A stretch of 64,000 nt of DNA from Achromobacter sp. UMC71 (GCF_014170305.1 NZ_LZZT01000058.1:1-64000); one strand, 5' to 3'; shown: positions 28,368 to 37,259, numbered from the stretch's first letter. The notes: generated by a model not told the origin, from the letters alone. Numbers and translations: made by a program.

Positions 28368-29330
28368 TCAGTCCAGCGTGGTGCCGGCGGCTTTGATGAT
28401 GCTTTCCCATTTGGGCAGTTCCTTCTGGATCTGGGTTTTCACGGCGTCGGGCGTGCCGCCCAGCGGTTCTTGCGAGCGGCTGCGCAGTTCCTTGCTGACG
28501 GTGTCGGAACGCAGCGCGGCATTCATGGCGGCATTCAAGCGGGCGATCGCCGCGGGCGGGGTGCCGGCCGGCGCCACCAGCGCGCTCCAGGCCGATTGCT
28601 CGTAATCGGGGTAGCCTTGTTCGGCCACTGTCGGCACGTCCGGATTGGACGCCGCGCGGGTCTTGGTGGTGACCGCCAGCGCGCGCAGGCGGCCATCTTT
28701 CAGGTTGCCGATCAGCGGCGGCAGGTTTTCCATCATCGAGTCCACATGCCCGCCCAACAGGTCCGAGAGCTGGGCGGCGGTGGCCTTGTACGGGATCTGG
28801 CGCACGGCCGCGCCAGTCTGGGCGATGAAGAGCTTGACGCCGACTTCGCTGGTGGTGCCGGGGTCGGCCGAGGTCATGGTCAGGCGGTCGGGCTGCGCTT
28901 TACTGGCCGCGATGAAGCTCTTGAGGTCGCGATAGGGCGAGGCCGCGTTGACGACGATGACGTTGGGGGTTTCAGCCACCAGCCCGATGGGAACAATGTC
29001 ACGGTCCAGGTCGTACAGCTGCTGCTTGAAGAGATAGCGATGCAGCACCAGGGTGCCGACGTGCGCGTAGCCGATGGTGTAGCCGTCGGGCGCGGCGCGC
29101 ACCAGCGCCTGCGTGCCGATGCGTCCGCCTGCGCCCACGCGGTTTTCCACCACGACCGGCTGCCCCAGCGTGCGGCTCATTTCCTGGCCGACGAGGCGGG
29201 CGGTGATGTCGGCATTGCCGCCGGCCGCGGCCGGCACGATCAGGGTGATCGGACGTTCGGGATAGTCGGCCAGCGCGGGTTGCGCGGCAAGGCAAAGCAA
29301 CAAGGCGGCGAGGCGGGTGGTGCGTGTCAT
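28368..29330 (-). CDS. Bug-family tripartite tricarboxylate transporter binding protein
   Basis: Periplasmic solute-binding protein of the Bug/TctC family. The ATG at 29330 gives 320 aa with a signal peptide (MTRTTRLAALLLCLAAQPALA), then YPERPITLIVPAAAGGNADI, the glycine-rich ligand loop, ENRVGAGGRIG, and AAPDGYTIGYAH. An upstream GTG or ATG at 29348 is possible but adds no signal. The TctA/TctB membrane partners are not nearby, as is common for Bug proteins in Alcaligenaceae, where the family is greatly expanded. It is first of the minus-strand unit with the hydrolase and PLP enzyme. Confidence 0.93.
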   Translation of the reverse strand: MTRTTRLAALLLCLAAQPALADYPERPITLIVPAAAGGNADITARLVGQEMSRTLGQPVVVENRVGAGGRIGTQALVRAAPDGYTIGYAHVGTLVLHRYLFKQQLYDLDRDIVPIGLVAETPNVIVVNAASPYRDLKSFIAASKAQPDRLTMTSADPGTTSEVGVKLFIAQTGAAVRQIPYKATAAQLSDLLGGHVDSMMENLPPLIGNLKDGRLRALAVTTKTRAASNPDVPTVAEQGYPDYEQSAWSALVAPAGTPPAAIARLNAAMNAALRSDTVSKELRSRSQEPLGGTPDAVKTQIQKELPKWESIIKAAGTTLD

Positions 29331-29420
29331 GACGGATTCCCGGAACATGGAGGGCGGCGCGGTCAGGCTGCGCGATGGGCTGCGCTATTGTGCGGCGGTC
29401 CGTCAGGAAATCCGTTCGGT

Positions 29421-30749
29421 CTATTGAGATGGGTGTTCAGAGGAATCTAACGTTTTAGGCGTGAGGTCCGCGCAGGGCTGACGGTCCGCGCGGCGCCCCA
29501 GGCCATAGCCGAGCGCCGCGGCCGCGAGCGCGCACACGGCGCCCAGCGTGGCGATCAGCGCGACGCCGTGGCCCAGCGCGTCGACGCCTGCCTTGACCCA
29601 GCCGCTGGCGGCATCGCCGGCACGGTAGATCACGGTGTCGATGACGTTCTTGGTCTTGTATTTGTCCTCGGGCGAGACCGCCGTGAACAGCATTTCGCGC
29701 CCGGGCCGGATCAACGCGTATTCGCCTGCGCGGCGCAGGATCATGGCGCCCGCCAGCACGGCAAACACCGGGTAGGCCGCCAGCGCCAGGAAGGCCAGCG
29801 CCATCGCTAGCGGCACCGCCGTCATCAGGAAGCGCACGCCCAGCTTGGCGGCCACGCGGCCGGTGATGAACAGCTGCGACAGCAGCGCCAGCGCCTGGAC
29901 CGTGAAGTCCAGCGCCGCGAACACGCGGATGCGCTGGGCGGTATCGGCAAACGCGCCTGCCACCAGGCGGGCCTGCTCCATGTAGAGAAAGGTATTGAGG
30001 GTGGCCAGCAGCACGACCAGCGCGGCGATGCCCAGCAGATAGCGCGACTGGAATACGCGCGCCAGGCCAGCAAGCAGGGCGCCCGGAATCGGCCGGGCCA
30101 TGTCGGCGGTGTCGGCGTCGGAACGCGTTGCCGCGCGCCAGCGCAGCAGCCAGCGCTTGAGCGGCAGCGTTGCTGCCAGCAGCAGGGCCGACAGCAACAG
30201 CAGGCCCGCCGGGCCCAGTGCCCCGGCCAGCAGTCCGCCCAGCAGCGGACCGCACAGGCCGCCAGCGCTGGCACCTGCTGCGATGAAGGCGAACAGGCGC
30301 TTGGCCGAGTCCATGCGGAACACGTCGGCCATCAGGCTCCAGGCCAGCGACACCACGAACAGGTTGAACACCGACAGCCATACATAGAAGCTGCGCGCGG
30401 CCCAGACGCTGTCGGGGCGCCAGTGGAACAACGCGGCATAGCCGGCCATGGTGGCGGCGAAGGCGGCGTAGACCCAGGTTATCAGCGTGGCCCGCGGTAC
30501 CCGCGCGGACAGCCAGCCGAACAGCGGCACGACCGCCAGCATGGCGACGAAGGTGGCGGTGAACAGCCATTGCAACTGATCCACGCCGGCCTGGATGCCG
30601 AGCGTTTCGCGGATCGGCCGCAGCATGAAATAGCCGCAGAACAGGAAAAAGAAGAAGGCGAAGCCGCAAGCCCCCGGCGCCAGTTCCTCGGCGCGGATGC
30701 CGAAGGCTTGCGCCGCGCGCTGGCGCCAGGAGCCGGCAGCCAGGGGCAT
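29421..30749 (-). CDS. MFS permease, NTP/NDP-exchanger-like (NTT) family
   Basis: A 442-aa integral membrane protein with about 12 predicted helices. The start (FGIRAEELAPGACGFAFFFFLFCGYFMLRPIRETLGIQAG) and the segment SPEDKYKTKNVIDTVIYRAGDAASGW are hallmarks of the Npt1/Npt2-type group related to ATP/ADP translocases. In free-living bacteria the substrate is generally unknown, and ADP/ATP exchange should not be assumed. It starts four bases after the aldo/keto reductase stop and is probably cotranscribed. Confidence 0.82.
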   Translation of the reverse strand: MPLAAGSWRQRAAQAFGIRAEELAPGACGFAFFFFLFCGYFMLRPIRETLGIQAGVDQLQWLFTATFVAMLAVVPLFGWLSARVPRATLITWVYAAFAATMAGYAALFHWRPDSVWAARSFYVWLSVFNLFVVSLAWSLMADVFRMDSAKRLFAFIAAGASAGGLCGPLLGGLLAGALGPAGLLLLSALLLAATLPLKRWLLRWRAATRSDADTADMARPIPGALLAGLARVFQSRYLLGIAALVVLLATLNTFLYMEQARLVAGAFADTAQRIRVFAALDFTVQALALLSQLFITGRVAAKLGVRFLMTAVPLAMALAFLALAAYPVFAVLAGAMILRRAGEYALIRPGREMLFTAVSPEDKYKTKNVIDTVIYRAGDAASGWVKAGVDALGHGVALIATLGAVCALAAAALGYGLGRRADRQPCADLTPKTLDSSEHPSQ

Positions 30750-30753
30750 GGCC

Positions 30754-31671
30754 TCAGTCCAGCAGGGCGGCGATGCGTTCGCGCTGCGCGGGGTTCGGCA
30801 GGGGCCCGAAACCCGCCAGGATGTTGTCCGCCATATTGGCCGGCTTGGAGGTGGCGGGAATGACGGCTGTGACGGCGGGGTGGCTGATGATGAATTTCAG
30901 GAACAGTTGCGCCCAGGAACCGCAGCCGATCTCCGCAGCCAGGTCGGGCAGCGCCCGCCCCTTGACCCCGCGGAACAGGGCGCCATCCTGGAACGGGCGG
31001 TTGATCAGGACCGCGACGCCGTTCGCCAGGCAGGCCGGCAACAGGCGCTTTTCGGCGTTGCGGGCGCCCACCGACAGGTTGACCTGCAGGAAGTCGGGCT
31101 TTTCGCGTTCGACCAGATCGGTGAGTTCGTCATGGGCGTAATCGGTGTAGTGCGTGATGCCGATATAGCGCGTCAGGCCCTGTTGCTTCAGTTCGCGCAG
31201 CAGCGCCAGCTGGTTGCGGGTGTCGATCAGGTTGTGCACCTGGATCAGGTCCAGTTTGTCGGACTTGAGCGCGCGCTGGGAGTTCTGGATCTGGCGCATG
31301 GCCGACTCATGCCCTTCGGTGCCGATCTTGGTGGCCAGGAACACGCGGGGCCGCGGGTCCGGCGCACGCGCCAGCAACGCTCCGGTGACGGCTTCGGCTT
31401 GCCCGTAGCTGGGCGCGGTGTCGATCAGCGTGCCGCCCGAATCCAGCAGCGTGCCCAGCACCTGCGCCAGGGGCGCCATGGCGGCCGCGTCGGACGGCGC
31501 TACATTGAAGGTGTCGGCCGTGCCCAGCCCCATCACCGGCAGCATTTCGCCGCTGGACCAGATTTCGCGGACGCGCATGGGGCGCTTGGTGCTCAGGGCG
31601 TTGGCCGTCCAGGGGTGGGCGAGCAAGGGCAGGCAGGCGGCGGTCTGGAGGAATCGACGGCGGTCGGACAT
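30754..31671 (-). CDS. Aldo/keto reductase with Tat signal
   Basis: The ATG at 31671 gives a 305-aa protein starting MSDRRRFLQTAACLPLLA, a twin-arginine signal, so the enzyme is probably exported to the periplasm. The AKR fold follows with the tetrad Asp and Tyr (DTAPSYGQAE), Lys (LATKIG) and His (LIQVHNL). How an exported AKR obtains its cofactor is unclear; it may fold with NADPH before Tat export. An upstream in-frame ATG at 31707 lies in the yccA terminator and is unlikely. It precedes the NTT permease by four bases. Confidence 0.85.
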   Translation of the reverse strand: MSDRRRFLQTAACLPLLAHPWTANALSTKRPMRVREIWSSGEMLPVMGLGTADTFNVAPSDAAAMAPLAQVLGTLLDSGGTLIDTAPSYGQAEAVTGALLARAPDPRPRVFLATKIGTEGHESAMRQIQNSQRALKSDKLDLIQVHNLIDTRNQLALLRELKQQGLTRYIGITHYTDYAHDELTDLVEREKPDFLQVNLSVGARNAEKRLLPACLANGVAVLINRPFQDGALFRGVKGRALPDLAAEIGCGSWAQLFLKFIISHPAVTAVIPATSKPANMADNILAGFGPLPNPAQRERIAALLD

Positions 31672-31685
31672 GGCGCGCTCCAATG

Positions 31686-31715
31686 AAAAAGGGCCTGCAC
31701 ATTCCATGCAGGCCC
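31686..31715 (-). terminator. Intrinsic terminator of yccA
   Basis: GGGCCTGCA (31691-31699) pairs with TGCAGGCCC (31707-31715). On the minus strand the stem is followed by CTTTTTC. It ends yccA 27 bases after the stop and isolates the AKR/permease pair. Confidence 0.85.
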
Positions 31716-31741
31716 TGCTTTGCCGGTAAAGCGGTGCGCGA

Positions 31742-32452
31742 TTACTCGCGGTTGCCGCCGAAGATGCCCAGCAGCATCAGCAGGTTCGAGAAGACGTTGT
31801 AGACGTCCAGGTAGATGGCCAGCGTGGCGGAAACGTAGTTCGTTTCGCCGCCGTTCACGACGCGTTGCAGGTCAACCAGCATGAACGCCGAGAAGATGAC
31901 GATGGCCAGCACCGAGATGGTCAGCATCAGGGCAGGCAACTGCAGGAAGATGTTGGCCAGGGCGGCAACCAGGATGACGACCGCGCCGATGAACAGGAAC
32001 TTCTGCAGACCGGACAGATCGCGCTTGATCGTGGTGGCCAGCGTGGCCATGGTGCCGAACACGATCGCGGTACCGCCGAAGGCCGTCATGACCAGCTGCG
32101 AGCCGTTGCTGAAGCCCATCACGAAGCCCAGCAGGCGCGACAGCATGACGCCCATGAAGAACGTGAAGGCGAGCAGCAGCACCACGCCCAGGGAGTTGTT
32201 CTTGTTCTTTTCGATCGCGAACATCATGCCGAAGGCGCCCACCAGGAACACGATGGCGGACAGGCCGGGGCTGGCGCCCATGACCCGGTTGATGCCGGTG
32301 TAGAGGCCGACAGCCGCGCCGAGCACGGTCGGGATCAGCGAGAGCGCCAGGAGCCAATAGGTGTTGCGCAGCACTTGGTTGCGCGCGACCTCGCCCGGCG
32401 CGCCGGCGATGGTGCCGGAACGGTTAAAGGGGGACGGACGATATTCGTTCAT
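31742..32452 (-). CDS. yccA: Bax inhibitor-1/YccA family membrane protein
   Basis: A 236-aa inner-membrane protein with seven hydrophobic segments from about residue 28, a cytoplasmic N-terminus and a C-terminal YLDVYNVFSNLLMLLGIFGG, typical of the BI-1/YccA family. YccA interacts with the membrane protease FtsH in E. coli. The ATG at 32452 has AGGAGT upstream; the open frame reaching 32605 has no RBS. It is a monocistronic unit with its own terminator. Confidence 0.93.
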   Translation of the reverse strand: MNEYRPSPFNRSGTIAGAPGEVARNQVLRNTYWLLALSLIPTVLGAAVGLYTGINRVMGASPGLSAIVFLVGAFGMMFAIEKNKNNSLGVVLLLAFTFFMGVMLSRLLGFVMGFSNGSQLVMTAFGGTAIVFGTMATLATTIKRDLSGLQKFLFIGAVVILVAALANIFLQLPALMLTISVLAIVIFSAFMLVDLQRVVNGGETNYVSATLAIYLDVYNVFSNLLMLLGIFGGNRE

Positions 32453-32601
32453 GGAGGACTCCTGTGTACGGCAGAAATTTATTTGCCTTGAAGGCTTAGA
32501 TGCCAAGGATACCTTACAGTTCCCTGAAGAATCCAGTTTTTGGAAGAATGAGGGCAGGTGTAGCGGAGTGTAGTCGGGTTGTGGGGGCGGCAGGGCCGCT
32601 T

Positions 32602-33048
32602 TCAACCCGGCCGCAGGTCCTGCAGCACCCGGGCCACGATGCGGGGCAGTTCTTCGTCCATGCGGGCCTGGAGCTGCTCGACGGCATCGGCCAGGGCCAG
32701 GCGCATGGCCTGCTCGACTTCCGCCTGTAGACGGGCGGCCAGGATGGAGGCCGGCGGCGGGGACGTCAAGGCGGCGGGTGCCGGAGCGTTGGCCGCCGCG
32801 GAAGGCAGATCGGCCGATTCGGTCAGCAGGGGGAAATCGTCCGCATCTGCCGCGTCCGTCAGAACCGGAAAGTCGTCCGCTTCGGCCACGTCGGTCAGCA
32901 GCGGAAAGCTTTCGTCAGGGTACGCCCGTCCGCCGCCGTCCGCCACCTCGGTCAATACGGGGGTGTCCGGCAGCGACGCCGAGGGCGACAGGGTGGGTTC
33001 GGCCCGCTGGGTCAGGGTGGGAATGCCGGGATCGGAGGGGTGGGGCAT
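32602..33048 (-). CDS. Hypothetical acidic-repeat protein (DUF2486-like)
   Basis: A 148-aa protein with an N-terminal low-complexity half holding repeats of the form (D/E)xFPxLTD(V/A/S)A: PVLTEVAD, FPLLTDVAEADD, FPVLTDAADADD, FPLLTESAD. Residues about 100-145 form a basic/acidic amphipathic helix (LAARLQAEVEQAMRLALADAVEQLQARMDEELPRIVARVLQDL). Location beside holC matches DUF2486 proteins of Burkholderiales; the assignment is by position and pattern. Function unknown. The ATG at 33048 is preferred; the frame opens further at 33171 inside holC. Confidence 0.72.
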   Translation of the reverse strand: MPHPSDPGIPTLTQRAEPTLSPSASLPDTPVLTEVADGGGRAYPDESFPLLTDVAEADDFPVLTDAADADDFPLLTESADLPSAAANAPAPAALTSPPPASILAARLQAEVEQAMRLALADAVEQLQARMDEELPRIVARVLQDLRPG

Positions 33049-33109
33049 GAGGGGCTCCCGAGGGTCGAGATGGCGCCGCCCGGGGACGGCGCGCGGGTAC
33101 GGGGGGCGG

Positions 33110-33571
33110 TCAGTTGCCGGCCTGCTGCCGGGACAGGTCGTGGCTTTGCGGCGTATGGCCGGCACCCACATAGGTGCGCCAGCGTTGGCGCGCGGCCAGT
33201 TTGTCGTCGGGGTCGTCCGAGACGATTTCGAGCACGCGCTCGAAGGCGTCGAAGCCCGGCGGACAGCCGTCGTCCAGGTTGAGCAGCCAGGGCAAGGCTT
33301 GGTCTTCCTGGGCGGGCGCCTGGATCGCCTGGCGCGGATCGCCGGCAGTCAGGACGACCGGGGTTTCCGCCGCCAGCGGATCGTTGGCCAACACGTGCGG
33401 CACGAAGGAGGTGTCGTCGAACGCCCACAGCATGCGGTCGAAGGCGGTCAGCCGCGAGCCTTCCTTACAGTACACCACCAGCCGCTGGCCTGCCAGGTAG
33501 CGCTTGCGCACGACCTGGCAGGCCATGCGCAAGCGGTCTGGCGCGCCGAAGGCGAAGTCGATGCGCGTCAT
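33110..33571 (-). CDS. holC: DNA polymerase III chi subunit
   Basis: Chi joins the clamp loader to SSB at the replication fork. The 153-aa protein has the HolC fold markers RIDFAFGAPDRLRMACQVVRK, LVVYCKEGSRLTAFDRMLWAF and VPH. The C-terminus is longer than in E. coli. It follows pepA by 22 bases; the pepA-holC pairing is conserved across proteobacteria. Confidence 0.93.
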   Translation of the reverse strand: MTRIDFAFGAPDRLRMACQVVRKRYLAGQRLVVYCKEGSRLTAFDRMLWAFDDTSFVPHVLANDPLAAETPVVLTAGDPRQAIQAPAQEDQALPWLLNLDDGCPPGFDAFERVLEIVSDDPDDKLAARQRWRTYVGAGHTPQSHDLSRQQAGN

Positions 33572-33593
33572 GCCGGGTTCCGTGGCCGGGAGA

Positions 33594-35099
33594 TCAAGCC
33601 TGATCCAGCAGGAACTGCATCAGCAGCGGCACGGGGCGGCCCGTGGCGCCCTTGTCCTTGCCGCTTTTCCAGGCGGTCCCGGCGATGTCCAGGTGGGCCC
33701 AGCGGTACGACTTGGTGAAGCGCGACAGGAAGCAGGCGGCCGTGACGGCGCCGGCCGGAGGGCCGCCGATGTTGGCCAGGTCGGCGAAGTTGGACTTGAG
33801 CTGCTCCTGGTAGGCGTCGTCCATGGGCATGCGCCATGCGGTGTCCAGCGCCTGGCGGCCGGCGGCGGTCAGGGCGTCGGACAAGGCGTCGTCCTTGGTG
33901 AACAGGCCGGTGTTGACGTGGCCCAGGGCCACGACGCAGGCGCCCGTGAGGGTGGCGATGTCGATGACAGTGGACGGCTTGAAGCGTTCGGCGTAGGTCA
34001 GGGCATCGCACAGCACCAGGCGGCCTTCGGCGTCGGTATTCAGGATTTCGATGGTCAGGCCGGCCATGCTGGTGACCACGTCGCCCGGCTTGTTGGCGGT
34101 GCCGCTCGGCAGGTTTTCGCAGGCCGGGATCAGGCCGACGACGTCCAGGGGCAGCTCGAGTTCGGCCAGGGCGCGGAACGAGCCCAGCACGCTGGCGGCG
34201 CCGCACATGTCGTACTTCATTTCGTCCATCGTGGCGGCGGGCTTGAGCGAGATGCCGCCGGCGTCAAAGGTGATGCCCTTGCCGACCAGCACGATGGGGC
34301 CTTGCGCGGCCTTGGCGCCCTTCTTGACGGGCTTGCCGGCATGGCGCAGCACGATGAAACGCAGGGCTTCCTCGGAGCCGCGCGCCACCGACAGGAACGA
34401 GCCCATGCCCAGGGCCTCGACCTGCTTCTTGTCCAGCACTTCGACCTTGATCGACTTGAACTCGCGGGCCAGCTTCTTGGCGGTTTCGCCCAGGTAGGTG
34501 GGGGTGCAGATGTTGCCCGGCAGGTTGCCCAGGGTGCGGGTTAGCTCCATGCCGTTGGCGATGGCCGCGCCTTCGCGCAGGCCTTTCTGGGCCTGGCTGG
34601 CGTCGGCGCGCTCGACGATCTGGACGATCTTCTTGAGCTTGGGGCGAGCATCGCGGTCGGGCTTGCCGAAGCTGGCGTCGTAGTGATACGTGGCGCTGCC
34701 GGCCGCGATGGCGGCGCTGCGGGCGCGGGCGATGATGGCGACGTCCGGGATCGGATTGGCGGCCAGGGTCGACACGCCTTCGGTCAGCTGGGCCGACACG
34801 CAGGCGGCGGCAAAGGCCTGTTCGGCCGAGGCGTGGGCGCGGGCCGAGTATTCGTCCTGCTTGCCCAGGCCCACCAGGACCACGCGCTGGGCCGCCACGC
34901 CCGGCAGGGAACGCAGCACCAGGGTGGCGCCGGCGCGGCCGCGGAACTCGGTCTTGGCGACGGCGCGCACGGCACCGTTGGAGGCTCGGTCGATGAGGTC
35001 GGCGGCGGGGCTCAACACGCCGTCGGCAAAGACCCCGACCGCCAGCGCGGCCGTTTTGACTTGGTGCAGGGAAGCGGTGGTCTGTGTGCTAAATTCCAT
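33594..35099 (-). CDS. pepA: Leucyl aminopeptidase PepA
   Basis: M17 family hexameric metallo-aminopeptidase, also a DNA-binding accessory factor in some bacteria. The 501-aa sequence has the family signature NTDAEGRLVLCDAL, and metal ligands in VGKGITFDAGGISLKP, KYDMCGAASVLG and NTDAEGR. The N-terminal macro-like domain covers about residues 1-170. Divergent from lptF across 55 bases, so the two promoters overlap. Confidence 0.96.
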   Translation of the reverse strand: MEFSTQTTASLHQVKTAALAVGVFADGVLSPAADLIDRASNGAVRAVAKTEFRGRAGATLVLRSLPGVAAQRVVLVGLGKQDEYSARAHASAEQAFAAACVSAQLTEGVSTLAANPIPDVAIIARARSAAIAAGSATYHYDASFGKPDRDARPKLKKIVQIVERADASQAQKGLREGAAIANGMELTRTLGNLPGNICTPTYLGETAKKLAREFKSIKVEVLDKKQVEALGMGSFLSVARGSEEALRFIVLRHAGKPVKKGAKAAQGPIVLVGKGITFDAGGISLKPAATMDEMKYDMCGAASVLGSFRALAELELPLDVVGLIPACENLPSGTANKPGDVVTSMAGLTIEILNTDAEGRLVLCDALTYAERFKPSTVIDIATLTGACVVALGHVNTGLFTKDDALSDALTAAGRQALDTAWRMPMDDAYQEQLKSNFADLANIGGPPAGAVTAACFLSRFTKSYRWAHLDIAGTAWKSGKDKGATGRPVPLLMQFLLDQA

Positions 35100-35154
35100 G
35101 AGGGTTTCCCGTGTGCGTCTGTATGATGCGGTCGATTATCCCGCATATTCTCCC

Positions 35155-36255
35155 ATGTCTCTATTCAAACGCTCTGTCGTCAGCGAGATCACCAGTCACG
35201 CTGGCGTTGTCTTTTCCACGTTGCTCATCGTATGGCTCAGCGTGCTGCTGGTGCGCCTGCTCGGTGAAGCGGCGGGCGGCAACATCGGGGCGGACGTCGT
35301 GCTCGTGCTGGCCGCGCTGTCCACCATCACGGCGCTGCCGACCATCCTGGCGGTCTCGATCTTCATCGCCGTGCTTACCACCGTCACGCGCAACTACCGG
35401 GAATCCGAAATGGTCGTCTGGTTCGCCAGCGGCCTGTCGCTGGCGGATTGGCTCAAGCCCGTGCTGCGCGTCGCGATTCCCGTGGCCATCGCGGTGGCGG
35501 GCCTGACACTGGTCGCGGCGCCCTGGGCGTACCGCCAGATCGGCGAATACCACGAACGCTTCGAACAACGCTCCGACCTGTCCAAGGTCACGGCGGGCCA
35601 GTTCGCGGAATCCGCCGGCGGCAACCGCGTGTTCTTCGCCGAAGACCCGGCCAAGCCCACCGACGAACTGGGCAACGTGTTCGCCCGCGAAACCGGCCCC
35701 GAGTGGCTCAGCGTCCTGACCGCCAGCAGCGCCCACAGCGAAACCCTGCCCAACGGTGACCGCTTCCTGGTGCTGGGCGAAGGCCATCGCTATGACCTGA
35801 AGCCGGGCACGCCCGAGATCCGCCTGGTGCACTTCGACAAATACGGGCTGCGCCTGGAAAGCAAGGGCGGCGATGATCCGGTCGCCTCGGCCCGTGCCGC
35901 CGCCGAGCGCTCGTCCAAGGCCCGCACCACGCCGCAACTGATGGCCGACAACACCACCAGCAGCTGGTCGCAGGTGATGTGGCGCATCTCGCTGCCGCTG
36001 GCCGCGCTGAACCTGGCGCTGCTGGCGATTCCGCTGGGCGCGGTGAATCCGCGCCTGGGCCGCTCCGGCGACCTGCTCATCGCCGGCCTGGTGGGCCTGC
36101 TGTACATGAACCTGATCAACCTGTCGCGCGCCTGGATCTCCAACGGCAAGCTCAGCTTCGGCGTGGGCACGTTCGCGATCCACATCATCGTGGCCATGTT
36201 GACGGCCTTCCTGCTGATGCGCCGCCTGCGGGTCAAGGCGCCCAAGAACAGCTAG
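35155..36255 (+). CDS. lptF: LPS export permease LptF
   Basis: Inner-membrane component of the LptBFG ABC exporter that extracts LPS. The ATG at 35155 gives 366 aa: two-helix hairpins at the N-terminus (about residues 15-35 and 50-75), a third helix near residue 105, a periplasmic beta-jellyroll (about residues 135-260), and three C-terminal helices ending FLLMRRLRVKAPKNS. The open frame upstream inside pepA is a shadow. Its usual partner lptG is not downstream; a convergent LysR gene is. Confidence 0.93.
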   Translation: MSLFKRSVVSEITSHAGVVFSTLLIVWLSVLLVRLLGEAAGGNIGADVVLVLAALSTITALPTILAVSIFIAVLTTVTRNYRESEMVVWFASGLSLADWLKPVLRVAIPVAIAVAGLTLVAAPWAYRQIGEYHERFEQRSDLSKVTAGQFAESAGGNRVFFAEDPAKPTDELGNVFARETGPEWLSVLTASSAHSETLPNGDRFLVLGEGHRYDLKPGTPEIRLVHFDKYGLRLESKGGDDPVASARAAAERSSKARTTPQLMADNTTSSWSQVMWRISLPLAALNLALLAIPLGAVNPRLGRSGDLLIAGLVGLLYMNLINLSRAWISNGKLSFGVGTFAIHIIVAMLTAFLLMRRLRVKAPKNS

Positions 36256-36263
36256 GGGCCGCG

Positions 36264-36285
36264 GCCCGCGCCGCCCGGCGCGGGC
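36264..36285. other. GC-rich hairpin between lptF and LysR gene
   Basis: GCCCGCGCC (36264-36272) and GGCGCGGGC (36277-36285) form a perfect 9-bp stem with loop GCCC. There is no T-run on either strand, so this is at most a Rho-assisted stop for the convergent genes. Confidence 0.4.
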
Positions 36286-36318
36286 GCCAGGCCGGGGCGC
36301 GGGCCCCGGCGGCCCGTT

Positions 36319-37239
36319 TCAGGGCAGATACTTCATCGTGCCGCGCTTGCCGGCCAGCAGGTCGGCGTTCTTCAGCACCGACTTGCGGATGAATTCCCAC
36401 AGCACCGTCACGCGCTTGAGCTTGCGCAGGTCTTCGTGGCAGTACATCCAGAACGACCGCGTGATTTCCACTTCGTTTTCCAGCACGGGCTTTAACCGCG
36501 GGTCCTGCGCGGCGATGAAGCAGGGCAGGATGGCCAGCGACTGGCCCTGCAGCGCCGCGTGGTATTGCGCCACGACGCTGGTGCTGCGCAGCACCACCCG
36601 GCTGGCGGGCAGCAGGTCTTCCAGGTAGCGCAGGCGTTCGCTGAACAGCAGTTCGTCCACATACCCGATGAAGCTGTGGCCGGCCAGGTCGGCGCGGCTT
36701 TCGATGGGCGGGTGACGCGCCAGGTAGCCTGGCGTGCCATACAGGCGCAAGGTGTAGTCGCACAGCTTGCTGCAGACGTATGGACCGCGCTGGGGACGTT
36801 CGATCGTGATGGCCAGGTCGGCTTCGCGCTTGGACAGGCTGACAAAGCGCGGCACCGGCAGGATGTCCAGCGTGATGTGCGGATAGCGGCGCTGGAAATC
36901 GGCCGCCAGCGGCGTCAGCACATAGCTGCCGAAACCTTCCGTCGCGCCGATGCGCAGGTGGCCCGACAGGGCCTGCCCGATGCCGGACAGGTTCTCGCGC
37001 GCGGTGTGCACCGTGCTTTCCATCTGCTCGGCATGCACGAACAGGCGCTGGCCGTCTTCGGTCAGCACGAAGCCGGCGCTACGCGATTTCTCGAACAGCA
37101 GGGTGTCCAGCTCGGTCTCCAGCGCGCGGATGCGCCGCGACACCGTGGTGTGTTCGACCCCGAGTTTGCGCGCTGCGGCGCTGACCCGCTGGGTGCGGGC
37201 CACTTCCAGGAAATACCGCAGGCTGTCCCAATCAAGCAC
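36319..37239 (-). CDS. LysR-family transcriptional regulator (divergent from binding-protein gene)
   Basis: About 306 aa when started at the GTG at 37239 (LDWDSLRYFLEVARTQRVSAAARKLGVEHTTVSRRIRALE); AAAGG lies eight bases upstream. A GTG at 37275 adds 12 residues but falls in the operator and lacks an RBS. The HTH covers residues 4-60 and the effector domain the rest, resembling the MetR/AmpR-like LTTRs that begin with DWDxLRYFL. It probably controls the divergent binding-protein gene, whose promoter carries the operator at 37260. Confidence 0.9.
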   Translation of the reverse strand: MLDWDSLRYFLEVARTQRVSAAARKLGVEHTTVSRRIRALETELDTLLFEKSRSAGFVLTEDGQRLFVHAEQMESTVHTARENLSGIGQALSGHLRIGATEGFGSYVLTPLAADFQRRYPHITLDILPVPRFVSLSKREADLAITIERPQRGPYVCSKLCDYTLRLYGTPGYLARHPPIESRADLAGHSFIGYVDELLFSERLRYLEDLLPASRVVLRSTSVVAQYHAALQGQSLAILPCFIAAQDPRLKPVLENEVEITRSFWMYCHEDLRKLKRVTVLWEFIRKSVLKNADLLAGKRGTMKYLP

Positions 37240-37259
37240 GTCGCTGGCCTTTATTCTGG

